This document shows, in pieces, positions 20,539 to 31,957 of a DNA stretch of 64,000 nt. Below the pieces are notes generated by a model. The model was not told the DNA's origin. It saw only the letters and a list, made by a program, of their open reading frames with translations, and made no database searches. Source of the DNA: Turritopsis dohrnii. Taxonomy: Eukaryota > Cnidaria > Hydrozoa > Anthoathecata > Oceaniidae. Location of the stretch: contig BQMF02000145.1 in assembly GCA_027922465.2 (NCBI GenBank), positions 310,001-374,000 of the forward strand. Reading direction: 5' to 3'. How positions within the stretch are numbered: position 1 is the first letter of the stretch; each line of letters begins with the position of its first letter. The position numbers were made by a program, and so were the translations under genes.

Positions 20539-21395
20539 TCTATATATTAATAGCCGATTCTCTGTCTGTCTGTCTGTCTGTTTGTTTGTTTGTTTGTAAG
20601 TCACGCAAAATGGTAGATTGAGTTGTGAGCGAAATTATTTCTTTTTTGTGTGCGACGTGAGTTCGAAGCAAATGCATTACAACCCCAATCGAACGTGACT
20701 TTTTTTGGCTGATGAACTGATAGGAATAACGTTTTGTTTTTATTATTATTGTTAGTTTTATATTCCAAGGACTACGTTGACTACGTTGGCTTTGAAAACA
20801 ATACATCAAATAAACACAAAGAAACTAACTAACTAAACAGTTTGGACAAAAAGCAGCAGTGGCAGAACTTGGCAGCATATTTGCCAGTGTATCCTAACGT
20901 ATCCTTGCCTGACTGTGTGAGACGGGTAAACTTTTTTTCGAGCAATCAAAACCGATAGATAAAAAAAGAGTATCATGAAACAAAATATTTTTTTGCTTTT
21001 CTTTTAATTTAATTTCTTTTGTTAATTGTTATGCGCTTCAGATCGAACGTTTTTTTATTCTTTTTATTCATTTAGCACGTGCCTTTTTTCTCTCCTCCTG
21101 TGTGATCTTTTTTAAGAAGAGAAACGATTTCCCCCTTACGTTTGATAGCACCCATGTTAGAGCGCGTAACTTTTTTAAAACAAAAGCTAATAAAAAGTTG
21201 AAGTTTTCTCTCTATACGTTTTGAGTATATTGTTACGCTGATAAAAGATTGGTTTTACTAGAGGTTGTGACTTCGAATCTGCTTCTGGTTGAACACAAAT
21301 TGTACGAGCCGTTTATAAGGAAATTTGACGTTTATTGATACAGTGATACAGAGCAGTTGGACATGGGCGGCGAATGACGCCGCCTTGGCGGCTAG
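20539..21395 (+). mobile_element. Helitron family 1, full-length unit (array B, unit 2)
   Basis: A complete 857-bp main-subfamily unit. Its TC start follows the CTAG of unit 1 with no intervening base. Confidence 0.88.
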
Positions 21396-22500
21396 TCTAT
21401 ATATTAATACCCGATTCTCTGTCTGTCTGTCTGTCTGTCTGTTTGTTTGTAAGTCACGCAAAATGGTAGTTTGAGTTGTGAGCGAAATTATTTCTTTTTT
21501 TGTGTGTGACGTGAGTTCGAAGCAAATACATTGCAAACCCAATCGAACGTGACTTTTTTTGGCTGATGAACTAATAGGAATAACGTTGTGTTTTTATCAT
21601 TATTGTTAGTTTTATATTCCACGTTGACTTGGCTTTGAAAACAGTACATCAACTAAATACAAAGAAACTAACTGATTAAACATTTTGGAAAAAGAGCAGC
21701 AGTGGCAGAACGTGGCAGCATATGTTCGGTTTGCCACTAACTCTTGCCTGAGTGGGTGAACTTTTTTTTGAGCAATCAAAATGTTTAAAAACCAATAGGT
21801 AAAAAAAGAGTATCATATAAAAACAAAATTTTTTTTTTTTTTGGCTTTTGTCGTAATAGTTGTCTTAATTTCTTTTAATCGATTTCTTTTAATCTATTTT
21901 AATCTGATCGAACGTTTTTTTATTCTCTTTATTCATTTAGCACGTGGCAGAATGTGGTAGCATCTCGGTTTGCCAGTGTATCCTAACGTATCCTTGCCTG
22001 ACTGTCTGAGACGGGTGAACTTTTTTTTCGAGTAATCAAAATGTTTAAAAACCTATAGGTAAAAGAAGAGTATCATAAAACAAAAATTTTGTTTTGCTTT
22101 TGTCATAATAGTTGTCTTTAATCGATTTCTTTTAATCTATTTTATTTTATATCAGATCGAACGTTTTTTTTATTCACTTGATTCATTTAGCACGTGCCTT
22201 TTCTTCTCTCCTCCCGTGTGATCTTTTTAAGAAGAGAAACCATTTCCCCCCTTACGTTTGATAGCACCCATGTTAGAGCGCGTAACTTTTTTAAAACAAA
22301 AGCTAATAAAAAGTTGAAGTTTTCTCTCTATATGTTTTGAGTGTATTGTTACACTGATAAAAGATTGGTTTTACCAGAGGTTGTGACTTCGAATCTGCTT
22401 CTGGTTGTACGAGCCGTTTATAAGGAAATTTGACGTTTATTGATACAGTGATACAGAGCAGGTGGACATGGGCGGCGAGCGACGCCGCCTTGGCGGCTAG
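21396..22500 (+). mobile_element. Helitron family 1, unit with internal duplication (array B, unit 3)
   Basis: A unit of 1,105 bp in which the segment around gcagcat...gcctgact...taaaaaac is present twice (about 21700-21900 and 21940-22140), with diverged copies. Confidence 0.85.
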
Positions 22501-23285
22501 TCTATATATTAATAGCCGATTCTCTGTCTGTCTGTCTGTCTGTTTGTTTGTTTGTAAGTCACGCAAAATGGTAGATTGAGTTGTGAGCGAAATTATTTCT
22601 TTTTTTGTGTGCGACGTCAGTTCGAAGCAAATACATTGCAACCCCAATCAAACGTGACCTTTTTTGGCTGATGAACTAATAGGAATAACGTTTTGTTTTT
22701 ATCATTATTGTTAGTTTTATATTCCACGTTGACTTGGCTTTGAAAACAATACATCAACTAAATACAAAGAAACTAACTGATTAAACATTTTGGACAAAAA
22801 GCAGCAGTGGCAGAACGTGGCAGCATATGTTCGGTTTGCCACTAACTCTTGCCTGACTGTCTGAGACGGGTGAACTTTTTTTTTGAGCAATAAGAATGTT
22901 TAAAAACCGATAGGTAAAAAAAGAGTATCATATCAAAAGAAAATGTTGTTTTTTTTTTTTTTTTGTTTTCTTTTGATAAATTAATTTCTTCTTTTAATTG
23001 TTAAGCGTTCTAATCGAACGTTTTTTTATTCTATTTATTCATTTAGCACGTGCCTTTTTTTTTCTCCTCCGTGTGAACTTTTTAAGAAGAGAAACCATTT
23101 CCCCCCTGTTTGATAGCACCCATGTTAGAGCGCGTAACGTTTTTAAAACAAAAGCTAATAAAAAGTTTTTTTCTCTCTACGGTTTGAGTGCATTGTTGTA
23201 CTGATCAACGATTGTTTTAAAAAATAAATAACACATGAAATTTGGGTTTTTTTGGAACCATTGTAAACTGATATTTGGCGGCTAG
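22501..23285 (+). mobile_element. Helitron family 1, unit with shortened 3' half (array B, unit 4)
   Basis: Normal 5' end and centre. After aaactgatattt the sequence jumps straight to ggcggctag, so most of the 3' core and half of the terminal hairpin are missing. Confidence 0.85.
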
Positions 23286-24313
23286 TCTATATATTAATAG
23301 CCGATTCTCTGTTTGTTTGTCTGTCACGCAAAATGGTAGATTGAGTTGTGAGCGAAATTATTTCTTTTTTTGTGTGCGACGTGAGTTCGAAGCAAATACA
23401 TTGCAACCCCAATCGAACGTGACTTTTTTTGGCTGATGAACTAATAGGAATAACGTTTCGTTTTTATTACTATTGTGTTAGTTTTATATTCCACATTATT
23501 GACTTGGCTTTGAAAACAGTACATCAACTAAATACAAAGAAACTAACTGATTAAATATTTTGGACAAAAAGCAGCAGTGGCAGAACGTGGCAGCATATGT
23601 TCGGTTTGCCACTAACTCTTGCCTGACTGTCTGAGACGGGTGAACTTTTCTTTTGAGCAATCAAAATGTTTAAAAACCGATAATTAAAAAAAGAGTATCA
23701 TATCAAAAGAAAATGTTTGTTTTGTTTTTTTTGCTTTTCTTTTAATAATTTAATTTGTTCTTTTAATTGTTAAGCGTTCTAATCGAACGTTTTTTTATTC
23801 TATTTATTCATTTAGCACGTGCCTTTTTTCTCTCCTCCGTGTAAGAAGAGAAACCATTTTCCCCCTGTTTGATAGCACCCATGTTAGAGCGCGTAACGTT
23901 TTTAAAACAAAAGCTAATAAAAAGTTTTTTTCTCTCTACGTTTTGAGTGGAAATAAATAACACATGAAATTTGGGTTTTTTTGGAACCATTGATTAAACT
24001 GATATTTGATATTTGATTTCGAATCTGTCGCTAGGATAACTGACGTTTTTTCGGGTCCGCGATACAGGCGATGGGGTGACAAAAAATTTGGGTCTAATTT
24101 TTTTGGGAGGGGTCTGTGACGTCATCAAAATCTTTCAGGAATGATATCTCTGTAACGGTTGTTCGTAGCGGAACGATCCCATACATTTTTTTAATCAGTT
24201 TTTCGAGCTCTACAACATGGTAACACTTTCGGTTGCCAATTCCTTAATTTTATTTTTCGTGAAGTCAACGCATGCTGAACATGGGCGGCGAGCGACGCCG
24301 CCTTGGCGTCTAG
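23286..24313 (+). mobile_element. Helitron family 1, chimeric unit (array B, unit 5)
   Basis: It has the same chimeric layout as unit 1, with a short tetranucleotide run at the 5' end. It ends ccgccttggcgtctag, a one-base change in the hairpin. Confidence 0.85.
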
Positions 24314-24750
24314 TCTATATATTAATAGCCGATTCTCCGTTTGTCTGTAAGTCACGCAAAATGGTAGATTGAGTTGTGGGAGTAATTATTTTATTTTATT
24401 TTGTGCGACGTCAGTGTGAAACCATTGTATTGAGACCCTAATCGAATGCGATGTTTAGGGAAAGTTACTCAGGAACTAATAGGGATAACTGACGTTTTTT
24501 GGGGTCCGCGATACAGGCGATAGGAATTTGGGTCTAATTTTTTGGGGGGACGGGTCTGTGACGTCATCAAAATTTTTGATCGACGATATCTCCGTAACGG
24601 TTGGTCGTAGAAAAACGTTCCCATACATTTTTTTGATCAGTTTTTCGAGCCCTACAACATGGGTACACTTATTATTGCCAATTACTTAATTTTTCTTGAA
24701 CTCAACGCAGGCTGAACATGGGCGTTGAGCGACGCCGCCTTGGCGGCTAG
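24314..24750 (+). mobile_element. Helitron family 1, alternative-core unit (array B, unit 6)
   Basis: A short unit with almost no tetranucleotide run (ccgtttgtctg) and the alternative core only. It ends ggcggctag at 24750, followed by T of the flank, closing the array. Confidence 0.85.
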
Positions 24751-26129
24751 TATATATAAGGTTTGCGGAGTGGGTGCGTGGAATCACCCGTTCGCCAGCG
24801 AAAATATCGAATGCGTGAAAGCCGGATATTCATTCACAATAATGTGAATACGAAACATGCAAATCATTTCCCATGGACAATAATAAGCTTGCAATAAGAA
24901 TTCAAAATGGGTAAATCTCTTAAAGGACCTATTATGAATAAAATTTTGTGGGGCAACAAATGGTGTCACTGCGCAATAAGAAGCGAGCAAACAAAAACAT
25001 CATACATTAAATTTTAGCATCATCATTTGGACTTTTGTCTTGTTATGTTTATGTGTTGTGTGTGGTAATAAAAACACAGTTAAGTGGATCAAAATACAAC
25101 ATCAAGTTGAATAAACATTGCTTAAAGATAGTAGTAAAAGGAATGGAGAAGAAATAACAGTTTTTTCTTTTTCCTCCATCCCTCTATCAAGTCTCCTCAG
25201 AGCTCAGATTACACAGCTTGTGAGATAGATGCACAACATTCAGAAGCTTTGATCTGAATTTAAATTTTCAAAAGTATTAACAAGCAATATTCTCATCTAT
25301 AAATGTTCAACTTACAATGAATGTTATTGTAAAGGATAGGAGGTATATTCCCAGTTTCCCAATTTGAATTTCATAACAAACCTCAGAGCATTCAGAGCAG
25401 CATTCCCGGGGAAAAAATGTCTACTTGACTCTAAATGCAACCACTTTGGCCTGCCCGCTACCGTATAGATCGACAATTTTGCCCTAAGGCAATACACTGA
25501 ACACTTTTGGACTTGATCAATCATATAAATATCTATATCACAATTTGCGAAAATTAAAGGTAAGCGAGAAAATTTTGATTTTTGGTATGCACTGTAAGAA
25601 ATTTCAGCGATTGATGGCAGCCGAACGCATCTCTCTGTTAGTATTTTGATGACAATATTTGATCTTGCCAAATGAGCTCCGTTCCGCTAAAAAGCTACAC
25701 TCCGCAATAAGGTAAAATGTTAGCTCAGGATAGAGCACATAGTTGATGATTGAAGATCTGTTACAGCCTGAGTAACAGACAATAAGGAGAAGGAAATGAG
25801 GTAATTAAACTTCACCGATTTTCATTTATGTTCAGCCACCAAAGGGAACGTTTGAGGGATGAAACTAAATCAAAGTACGAGGATTAATAATTAAAAATAA
25901 TTGGCTAAAGTATGGATATATAAATGTATACTGTTATATTTGTTGATAATAAAGTTAACGAAAAACTAAAAATTTTGTGCCCTTTAACTTATTATCTACA
26001 TGAAAATCACAGATATTGAAATACTAAATTATATTGTGGTGTCATCTTGTGGGTTGAACTGAATTTTCATAAAATTCTGCCTATAACCATCTTAAATAGA
26101 GAGTTAAAATACCATAAAAGAATACCAAC
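24751..26129. other. No confidently recognised gene
   Basis: An open frame of 115 codons on the minus strand (25671-25324) has ordinary amino-acid composition but no domain I recognise. It could be an exon of the candidate gene at 26130-26587. No transposon ends were seen. Confidence 0.35.
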
Positions 26130-26587
26130 CTGTTATCGAAGAGAAAGTTGAACTTATAATTGATGTTGTTACAGAACCTGAATAATAAATGATTTTAATT
26201 TTAGTAAAAAGTATCGCTTTAGCTAAAAACAAAAGTGCATTGAGGATGTTGTAGCAACAAAAAGCTTTAGCAAATAAAACTTAAGGTATTTTAGGCAATA
26301 AACCAGAAACGAATCTGAAAATAATTAACACAAAAATCTAGGACTTACGTTGCGGCATGGCAGGAAAACGTAGAGATATGTGATGATGCAGTAGTAGTTC
26401 TATTTGCATTCAAATCTGAAAACATATCATGGGAAGACAAGTAATAAATAATATCACATGAAGGGAAAATCTCATTTTCCAAGAAAAAGAAGTTTTCACT
26501 TCGAAGCTAGCACTTACCGTCACCAGATTCTCCCCTTTGCACCATCTGTCGAAACAATCTTCCATAATTTGTTCTTGAACGTGGCAT
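26130..26587 (-). CDS. Candidate small spliced gene (three short exons)
   Basis: On the minus strand, exon 1 (26587-26518) starts ATG and reads MPRSRTNYGRLFRQMVQRG, ending at a strong donor (ACG|GTAAGTG). Exon 2 (26415-26349) follows an acceptor ttttcag and ends at AAC|GTAAGTCC. Exon 3 (26177-26130) follows attattcag and ends at a weak donor GTTGGT. The three exons join in phase without a stop. The product is basic, then Ser/Thr rich, with no recognised domain. The call rests on splice signals only, and downstream exons were not identified. Confidence 0.35.
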
Positions 26588-26788
26588 GACTTTATTTCTT
26601 TTTCAAGTGATTCAGCTATAAATTACGACAATAACCTTCCTTCATCGAAAATTTGAAATCTACCCTCGCAATATTTGATTCGGACCAGCATGCATTGCGC
26701 GAACAATAGATGTCTTCTTTAATAAACAAGACAAATTTAACCGTAACGATAACACAGTCGTCTGCCAGGAATTTCGAATTATCTGATA

Positions 26789-26900
26789 GAATATCAAATG
26801 ATATACTTGGTATATCAAATGATATACTAGGAATATCAAAAGGTGTGAAGTAATATACTGAGTATATCAAGTGATATACCAAGTATATCATTTGATATTC
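26789..26900. repeat. Perfect 29-bp inverted repeat with 54-base spacer
   Basis: Arm 26789-26817 (gaatatcaaatgatatactt and nine more bases) is exactly complementary to 26872-26900. Each arm is built from the sub-repeat atatcaaatgatata. It lies six bases upstream of the Helitron that starts at 26907. Confidence 0.85.
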
Positions 26901-26906
26901 TTAGTA

Positions 26907-28562
26907 TCTACTTATAATAATCCGCAATCGTGTGCAACACATTTAACTTGGTAAGTGTGAAAAAAGACTGGGGACGAAATGTTTCTATGGAAAATTCAAT
27001 ACGGCATCTTTAGAAAGTGAGTAACTGAGTGTACTGTGTGCACATCCACGATTAGTATATGCTCCTCCGTTTTGTTATTTTTGGTTTCGCACTGAAAATC
27101 TGCCGAAAAACGTCAATGGAGAAGCGCGAGCAATGCAATGTTTTTCGTTCGAAATTGGTTAACGATCATTTTGTAGCAGTAAAAACAAAAACAAAAAACT
27201 TCACGAACACGAAGATAGTTTTTTTTAAAACGAAGATCTTTAATTTTATTGTTTTAGTCGTTTTCGGAGAAAGATCGTATTGTAAAGATTGAATTAACAA
27301 GTGTAAGTAAATTCACGGAAGAACTGAATCAAAAATCAAAGTTTTGAGACTGTTTTCGTCTTTTTCCATAATTCATTTTTGACTGTTTGGTAGGCTGGAA
27401 CTATACTCATGATAATTTAATAACTTTTTCTATGTTTGCTTTCAGATTTGGATAAGAAATCAAGTTTGTGTTTTGTTTTATTTTGCTTTCCTTTTTTGTT
27501 TGTGTGTATGTGTAGCATTTTGTTTATTATGATATGGTTTTCATTGCTCATGGAAATCTTCTTTTTTATATATATATAGTTTAAAATAATTACGAAAGAA
27601 TTTAACAAGTCTAAATGCTTGAGTGTTTTGATAAAGAACAGACTATTAAAATAACGAATGGTATCGAATCTTAGTGGATAAAGAAGCAACATTAGCAGGT
27701 ATAATTCCGCATATCATTTACATGGCGTTTTTATTCTTCTTCATAACATATCTTTTCTTTTTTGACTGTTTGGTAGGCTGAAGCTAAACTCATGATCTTT
27801 TAATAAATTATAATAATAAGTACTCATATGTTTGCTACAAGTTTGCGTTCGTTCTTTTAGTTTGCTTTTGTTTGTGCGTATATGTAGCTAAATATGTTTT
27901 TATGATAGGTTTATTATTAATAGAAATCTTCTTTTTTAGGTAAAATTATGAAAGAATAAATAAATTCGACATTGTAATATGAAGGGTGTTTGGTAAAGAA
28001 CTGACTAATGAAATAACGAATGCTATCGAATCTTATTGGAGTAAAGAAGCAATGTTAGCAGGTATAATTCCGTTTATCATTCATATTTCCTTTGGCGTTT
28101 TTATTTTTCACTACACGCCAAGGCAGCTTTGTTTACCACCCATTATCATTAAATACTGTAAGAACAAAATTCCCACCTCTTGCCCTTCGCTATGCGCCAT
28201 CTTAACCAACAAATACAGCAGCCACTTCATCCATCGTGACATGAGGTTTTTTTTTGTGTCTGTGTCAAAATCTACATTTTATGTTTCGTAATCACCTCTT
28301 TCTCTTTTCACGATGAACTGAAATCTTACGACATTTTAATAATGACGTTAGATTAAAAAATAGTGCCGCCTCTGCGTAGCCTTACGTCAAATATGTAGGA
28401 AAAACCGTTTAAAAAACGTTAAATATTTCACTCCCTAAATTAGAAGTGGTATGCACAGCGCCGATTATGATAACTTTTTATTTCTATAAATGTTCGACAC
28501 GGGTGGAGCGATGCGTCGTTTTGAGAAATGCAACAGTAAAAAGTTTTTACACGGGATACTAG
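26907..28562 (+). mobile_element. Helitron family 2, long unit
   Basis: It starts TCTACTTATAATAATCCGC after an A and ends gtaaaaagtttttacacggg then atactag before a T. The terminal hairpin gtaaaaagtttttac is a perfect palindrome. The same two ends bound 46550-47996 on the minus strand. No Rep/helicase coding sequence is present, so it is non-autonomous. Open frames inside (27059, 27986) have no recognisable domain. Confidence 0.65.
27372..28100 (+). repeat. Diverged tandem duplication of about 370 bp inside the Helitron
   Basis: Copy 1 (about 27372-27730) and copy 2 (about 27758-28100) share gactgtttggtaggctg near the start, gaaatcttcttttt in the middle, and taacgaatg-tatcgaatctta and agcaggtataattccg near the end. 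Confidence 0.8.
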
Positions 28563-28851
28563 TATCAAAAATATGTGACAATCGGCTTCCATATGCATGT
28601 GTAACAAATCTGTTTGCTAAGCAAAAGAAATTTGTGGTTGATGAAAAATAACATGCACCAAAATGACAGAATCAAAACTCAAAATCCGCTGGCTTTAACA
28701 CTAGAAAAATTATTTTGATTATTCACTATATGTATGACAACGCAGAATGAACTAAGTTACGGTTTTCTAAAATGCAAAGGATTAAAAGTAAAATAATAGA
28801 AATAACACATTTTTCATTAAGATGCATTTTTTTCACTAAAGCAATTAGTAG
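28563..28851. other. No recognised feature
   Basis: AT-rich, without coding signal. Confidence 0.4.
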
Positions 28852-29767
28852 TTGTTTATACATAAATCATGCAGTTTAAGCAAAACCAAGATATATTTTC
28901 TTGCTCGAAGACGATGCCAGGAATGCGCTGACACTTTCTGTGGAACCATCCAAGACATTTATCACACTCGGCCATTTGAAAATCAAGAGCTGATTTGTCT
29001 TTTGAGGAAAACGGTTTCCAGCAACTGTGAAACAAATCGACCTCCATAAACTTCTCTCTATTTTTCCTTTTCTCTGACTAAGCCAATGATGGAAACTGCG
29101 TTATTTCATCTCCGTAATAACACTCCATCAAATGTCCCTGTACGGGAATTTGTAGCCCTTCACATAGTGGATGTCGTATTTTAATCAGCTGCTGGAAATG
29201 ATCATCAATGATCAAGTCATTTACCGTGAAATGACCCTCCAGGTGAAAGCTTTCCTGGGATCCTAGCAGGTTCTTCGGCATTCACCTCCACGCATTCTAC
29301 ATCCTCAGTAATATCAACAATAATTGTTTCAGACGATAAAATATTCGCATCAAAGGTCGACGGAATAATCAGTAATCATGCGTTGCCGTTTTGCTTCTTT
29401 TGGCAGCACCACTCTGACAACGCTTAAACTTTCCATTTCCTATTTTTTCTGACCCACGCGCCCAGAAAATGCTCTTTTCTTCCGCCGTACAGGAAGATCA
29501 TAACTCTTGAACAAAGCTTTACTTTTTGCATCTCTGGTAGGCTCAAGCAAATTCTTTATTTCTTGTTCAAAAGCAATTTTATGTTGGTCAATGCAGCCAG
29601 GGCATCTTCCTTATTTTCCACGAGAAAAGACAAATTGCGTAGGTCGTTTTACACTTCTCTGAATGTTGGCCCGATATTACGATTTACTTTCTTCCTCATC
29701 GGCGGAAGCTCAGATGAAACACCAAAGTCCTCGGATTGAACTTCTTCAACTTCCACTGCGTAAAAAT
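28852..29767 (-). pseudogene. Decayed PHD-finger protein of a transposon-associated (Ulp1-protease-like) family
   Basis: Reading the minus strand from an apparent acceptor (tttttacgcag at about 29767) gives VEVEEVQSEDFGVSSELPPM, then after a stop NDLRNLSFLVENKEDALAAL, then in another frame FEQEIKNLLEPTRDAKSKAL and RRKKRAFSGRVGQKK. After further breaks there is EGHFTVNDLIIDDHFQQLIK (29230-29150), typical of the start of a C48/Ulp1-like domain in a widespread invertebrate family. The end, MAECDKCLGWFHRKCQRIPG...WFCLNC (28990-28860), is the second half of a PHD finger. The protease core between these two parts is missing. Several frameshifts and stops make it a pseudogene. The family link is from memory of such proteins and would need a search. 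Confidence 0.55.
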
Positions 29768-30328
29768 AGATGTTATCTTTGCAAGAAAACATAATGATTT
29801 CATGGTGATAACATGACATTTGTCTATGTTATCTGTTGTTGTTTGAATGAAACAACATCAAATATTATCTGGTGTTGTCATAATGACTTCTGCATAATGC
29901 TATTGTTGATAACACATGGAAAATGTGATGTTGTCACAAAAGACAACTAAGAAAACCTGAAGTTCCATTCGCGTTTCCAAGTAGCGAAACTCCATGTTGT
30001 CGTTCACGACAACTCATAATTATCTCTAGTTTTACTATGTTGACGTACATATTAACGTGTGGGTGTTTTTCTGGGACTATTGTAAGGAAATGCTGTCTTT
30101 TATCCTTTATAATGATTTTAAGTATGTTTGGGGATATAAGACGATGATGAAACACATGCACTCAGGTAAAACTGGATATATTTATAATTATAATTTATAT
30201 CAATATACAGACGTAAATCTAAGTAAATACCAAATATATGTACAAAGGCTAAAAATAATCTTACAAAACGTGATTTTGGAACTTGTAGTATCTATAATAT
30301 CGACATATCTACAATGATACATAATATA
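29768..30328. other. No recognised gene
   Basis: Short open frames on both strands lack domain or splice support. The segment ends at the TA that precedes the transposon terminus at 30329. Confidence 0.35.
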
Positions 30329-31236
30329 CCCAGCCGGCACAAAACGTTTTTAAAACCTCTTTTTTTGGTGCCTGTATGGTTTTGCGAAAAACTGCTTTTT
30401 TAAGTCGTGTCAAAAACGCATTTAAAACTGATTTTTAAAGCCGTGTTTTTAAAAACCTCTTTAATCGGTTTTATTTTTGTATCGATAACACTGCAATGTC
30501 TTATAGGTTTTCTTAAAGAGGTATTTTAAAAACCTCTTTAACACTAAAAGAAAACCGTTTGCTTTTAGGGGGTTAATAAGAATACTTAACACATTATAAT
30601 CAACACTATGATTAGTTATGTTGTTAAAATATGTTTTAGAATATCTATGTCATTGTTATTTGTATGTATAATTTTTAATTATGAACAAAAGCTTTCATCG
30701 ATATTATATTGTTTTGTTTTGCTATCACTTTTTCATTCTCCCCCGTCCTGTATTTTTCGCTTGTCTTGGGGCGGGAAAGTTCAAAGAATTTTCAGTCTGC
30801 TAAAGCGTAAGGTAAAGACGAATAGAACAACAAAGTAAGTAGTCCTTATTATTCAAAACTAATGGAGCAAAACAATAACAAAGAACGTTTTCATTATCTA
30901 CAACTGAAGCGAATTCATGATAATTCTACATCGAATCTTTAAGCTATTTCTCAAATGTTTACAAGTTCACCCAACGGAGGAGAGGATGTTTTTCTTTTGC
31001 TTTTATGGATTAAAGTTTAGCAAAAAAATGTTGAGTACCTGATTTTATCTTTAATGAATTATGCTAAAATGTGGTTATAAGTTTTGGATTCCAGAATTTA
31101 ACGTCGAAGTAATACTGTTGGTTTTTAAAATCATGGTATTGCAAAAGTAAAATGAAAACGACATTTTGTTTTCACAAATCCCAACTGATTTTGATTACTT
31201 TTCTTATTTTCTTTGTTTGGAATATTTCTACGAATT

Positions 31237-31572
31237 GACAGCCTTAAGTCCAGTTTTTCAAAAATTGAGATAAGACCATGCCCCATATTTCTGCATGTCT
31301 ACTTTCGAGAAATGGCCTTAAGTCCACCAAATTCTTATGGAAAGTGGTGCTTTTTGCAATTCAAAAAAAAAAAAAAGGATTTCAAATTTTTGCAAAATCT
31401 TAATCCAAAAACAGTCTTAAGTCCATCATTTTAGCTACAGAAAGATACCCATTATTATACTCCTATAATATCAAAAATATGGACTTAAGGCATTATTTGT
31501 TCAAAAGTTAGAAACAAATGAAATCTTTAAAGTCGATTATCTCAAAATGGCAAAAATGGACTTAAGGCTGTC
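31237..31572. mobile_element. MITE with gacagccttaagtcca termini
   Basis: The left end gacagccttaagtccagttt is mirrored by the right end aaatggacttaaggctgtc. The core cttaagtcca or its complement occurs five times across the 336 bp. No coding capacity. Target duplication is unclear. Confidence 0.75.
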
Positions 31573-31957
31573 TTGAATTGAGACGACGATATGATAGTTT
31601 GGTATATATATGATAGAGCTCAAAAATTGAAAAATTTAAGTCTTTTATAATCAATTTAAAAATATCAAATTATACAATGCATAATTATGACGTAATAGAA
31701 GAGTGTATATACTGTAGATGTGTGTAACTTTTGAACTACTACTTATTTATAGTTGATACTTCATCATATCATCACCCTAAAATTCCTGATCCATTTTGTA
31801 ACAAAATGTAATACTCACTCATACATCAGTAAAAGCAGAAATTTTAACTACTCACTTATTACATCATAATTATTAAGGTTGCATAAATCAAATCTAAGAT
31901 CTTGAAGAATTATAGAAAACTGTAAAAAGACTTGTTAATCAACTTAATTTAATTTTC

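Noticed and set aside
19380..22647. Recurrent minus-strand open frames with similar sequences (LQCICFELTSHTKKEIISL type)
   Set aside because: They are translations of the Helitron repeat units and start and stop at repeat landmarks. The similarity reflects repeat copies, not a protein family.
25324..25671. 115-codon minus-strand frame as a gene
   Set aside because: No domain, no convincing start context, and splice connection to 26130-26587 could not be shown.
27059..27292. Small plus-strand gene inside the Helitron
   Set aside because: Basic, low-complexity translation in AT-rich repeat sequence; no similarity recognised.
29934..30317. Overlapping small open frames on both strands
   Set aside because: No codon or domain support; likely chance frames.
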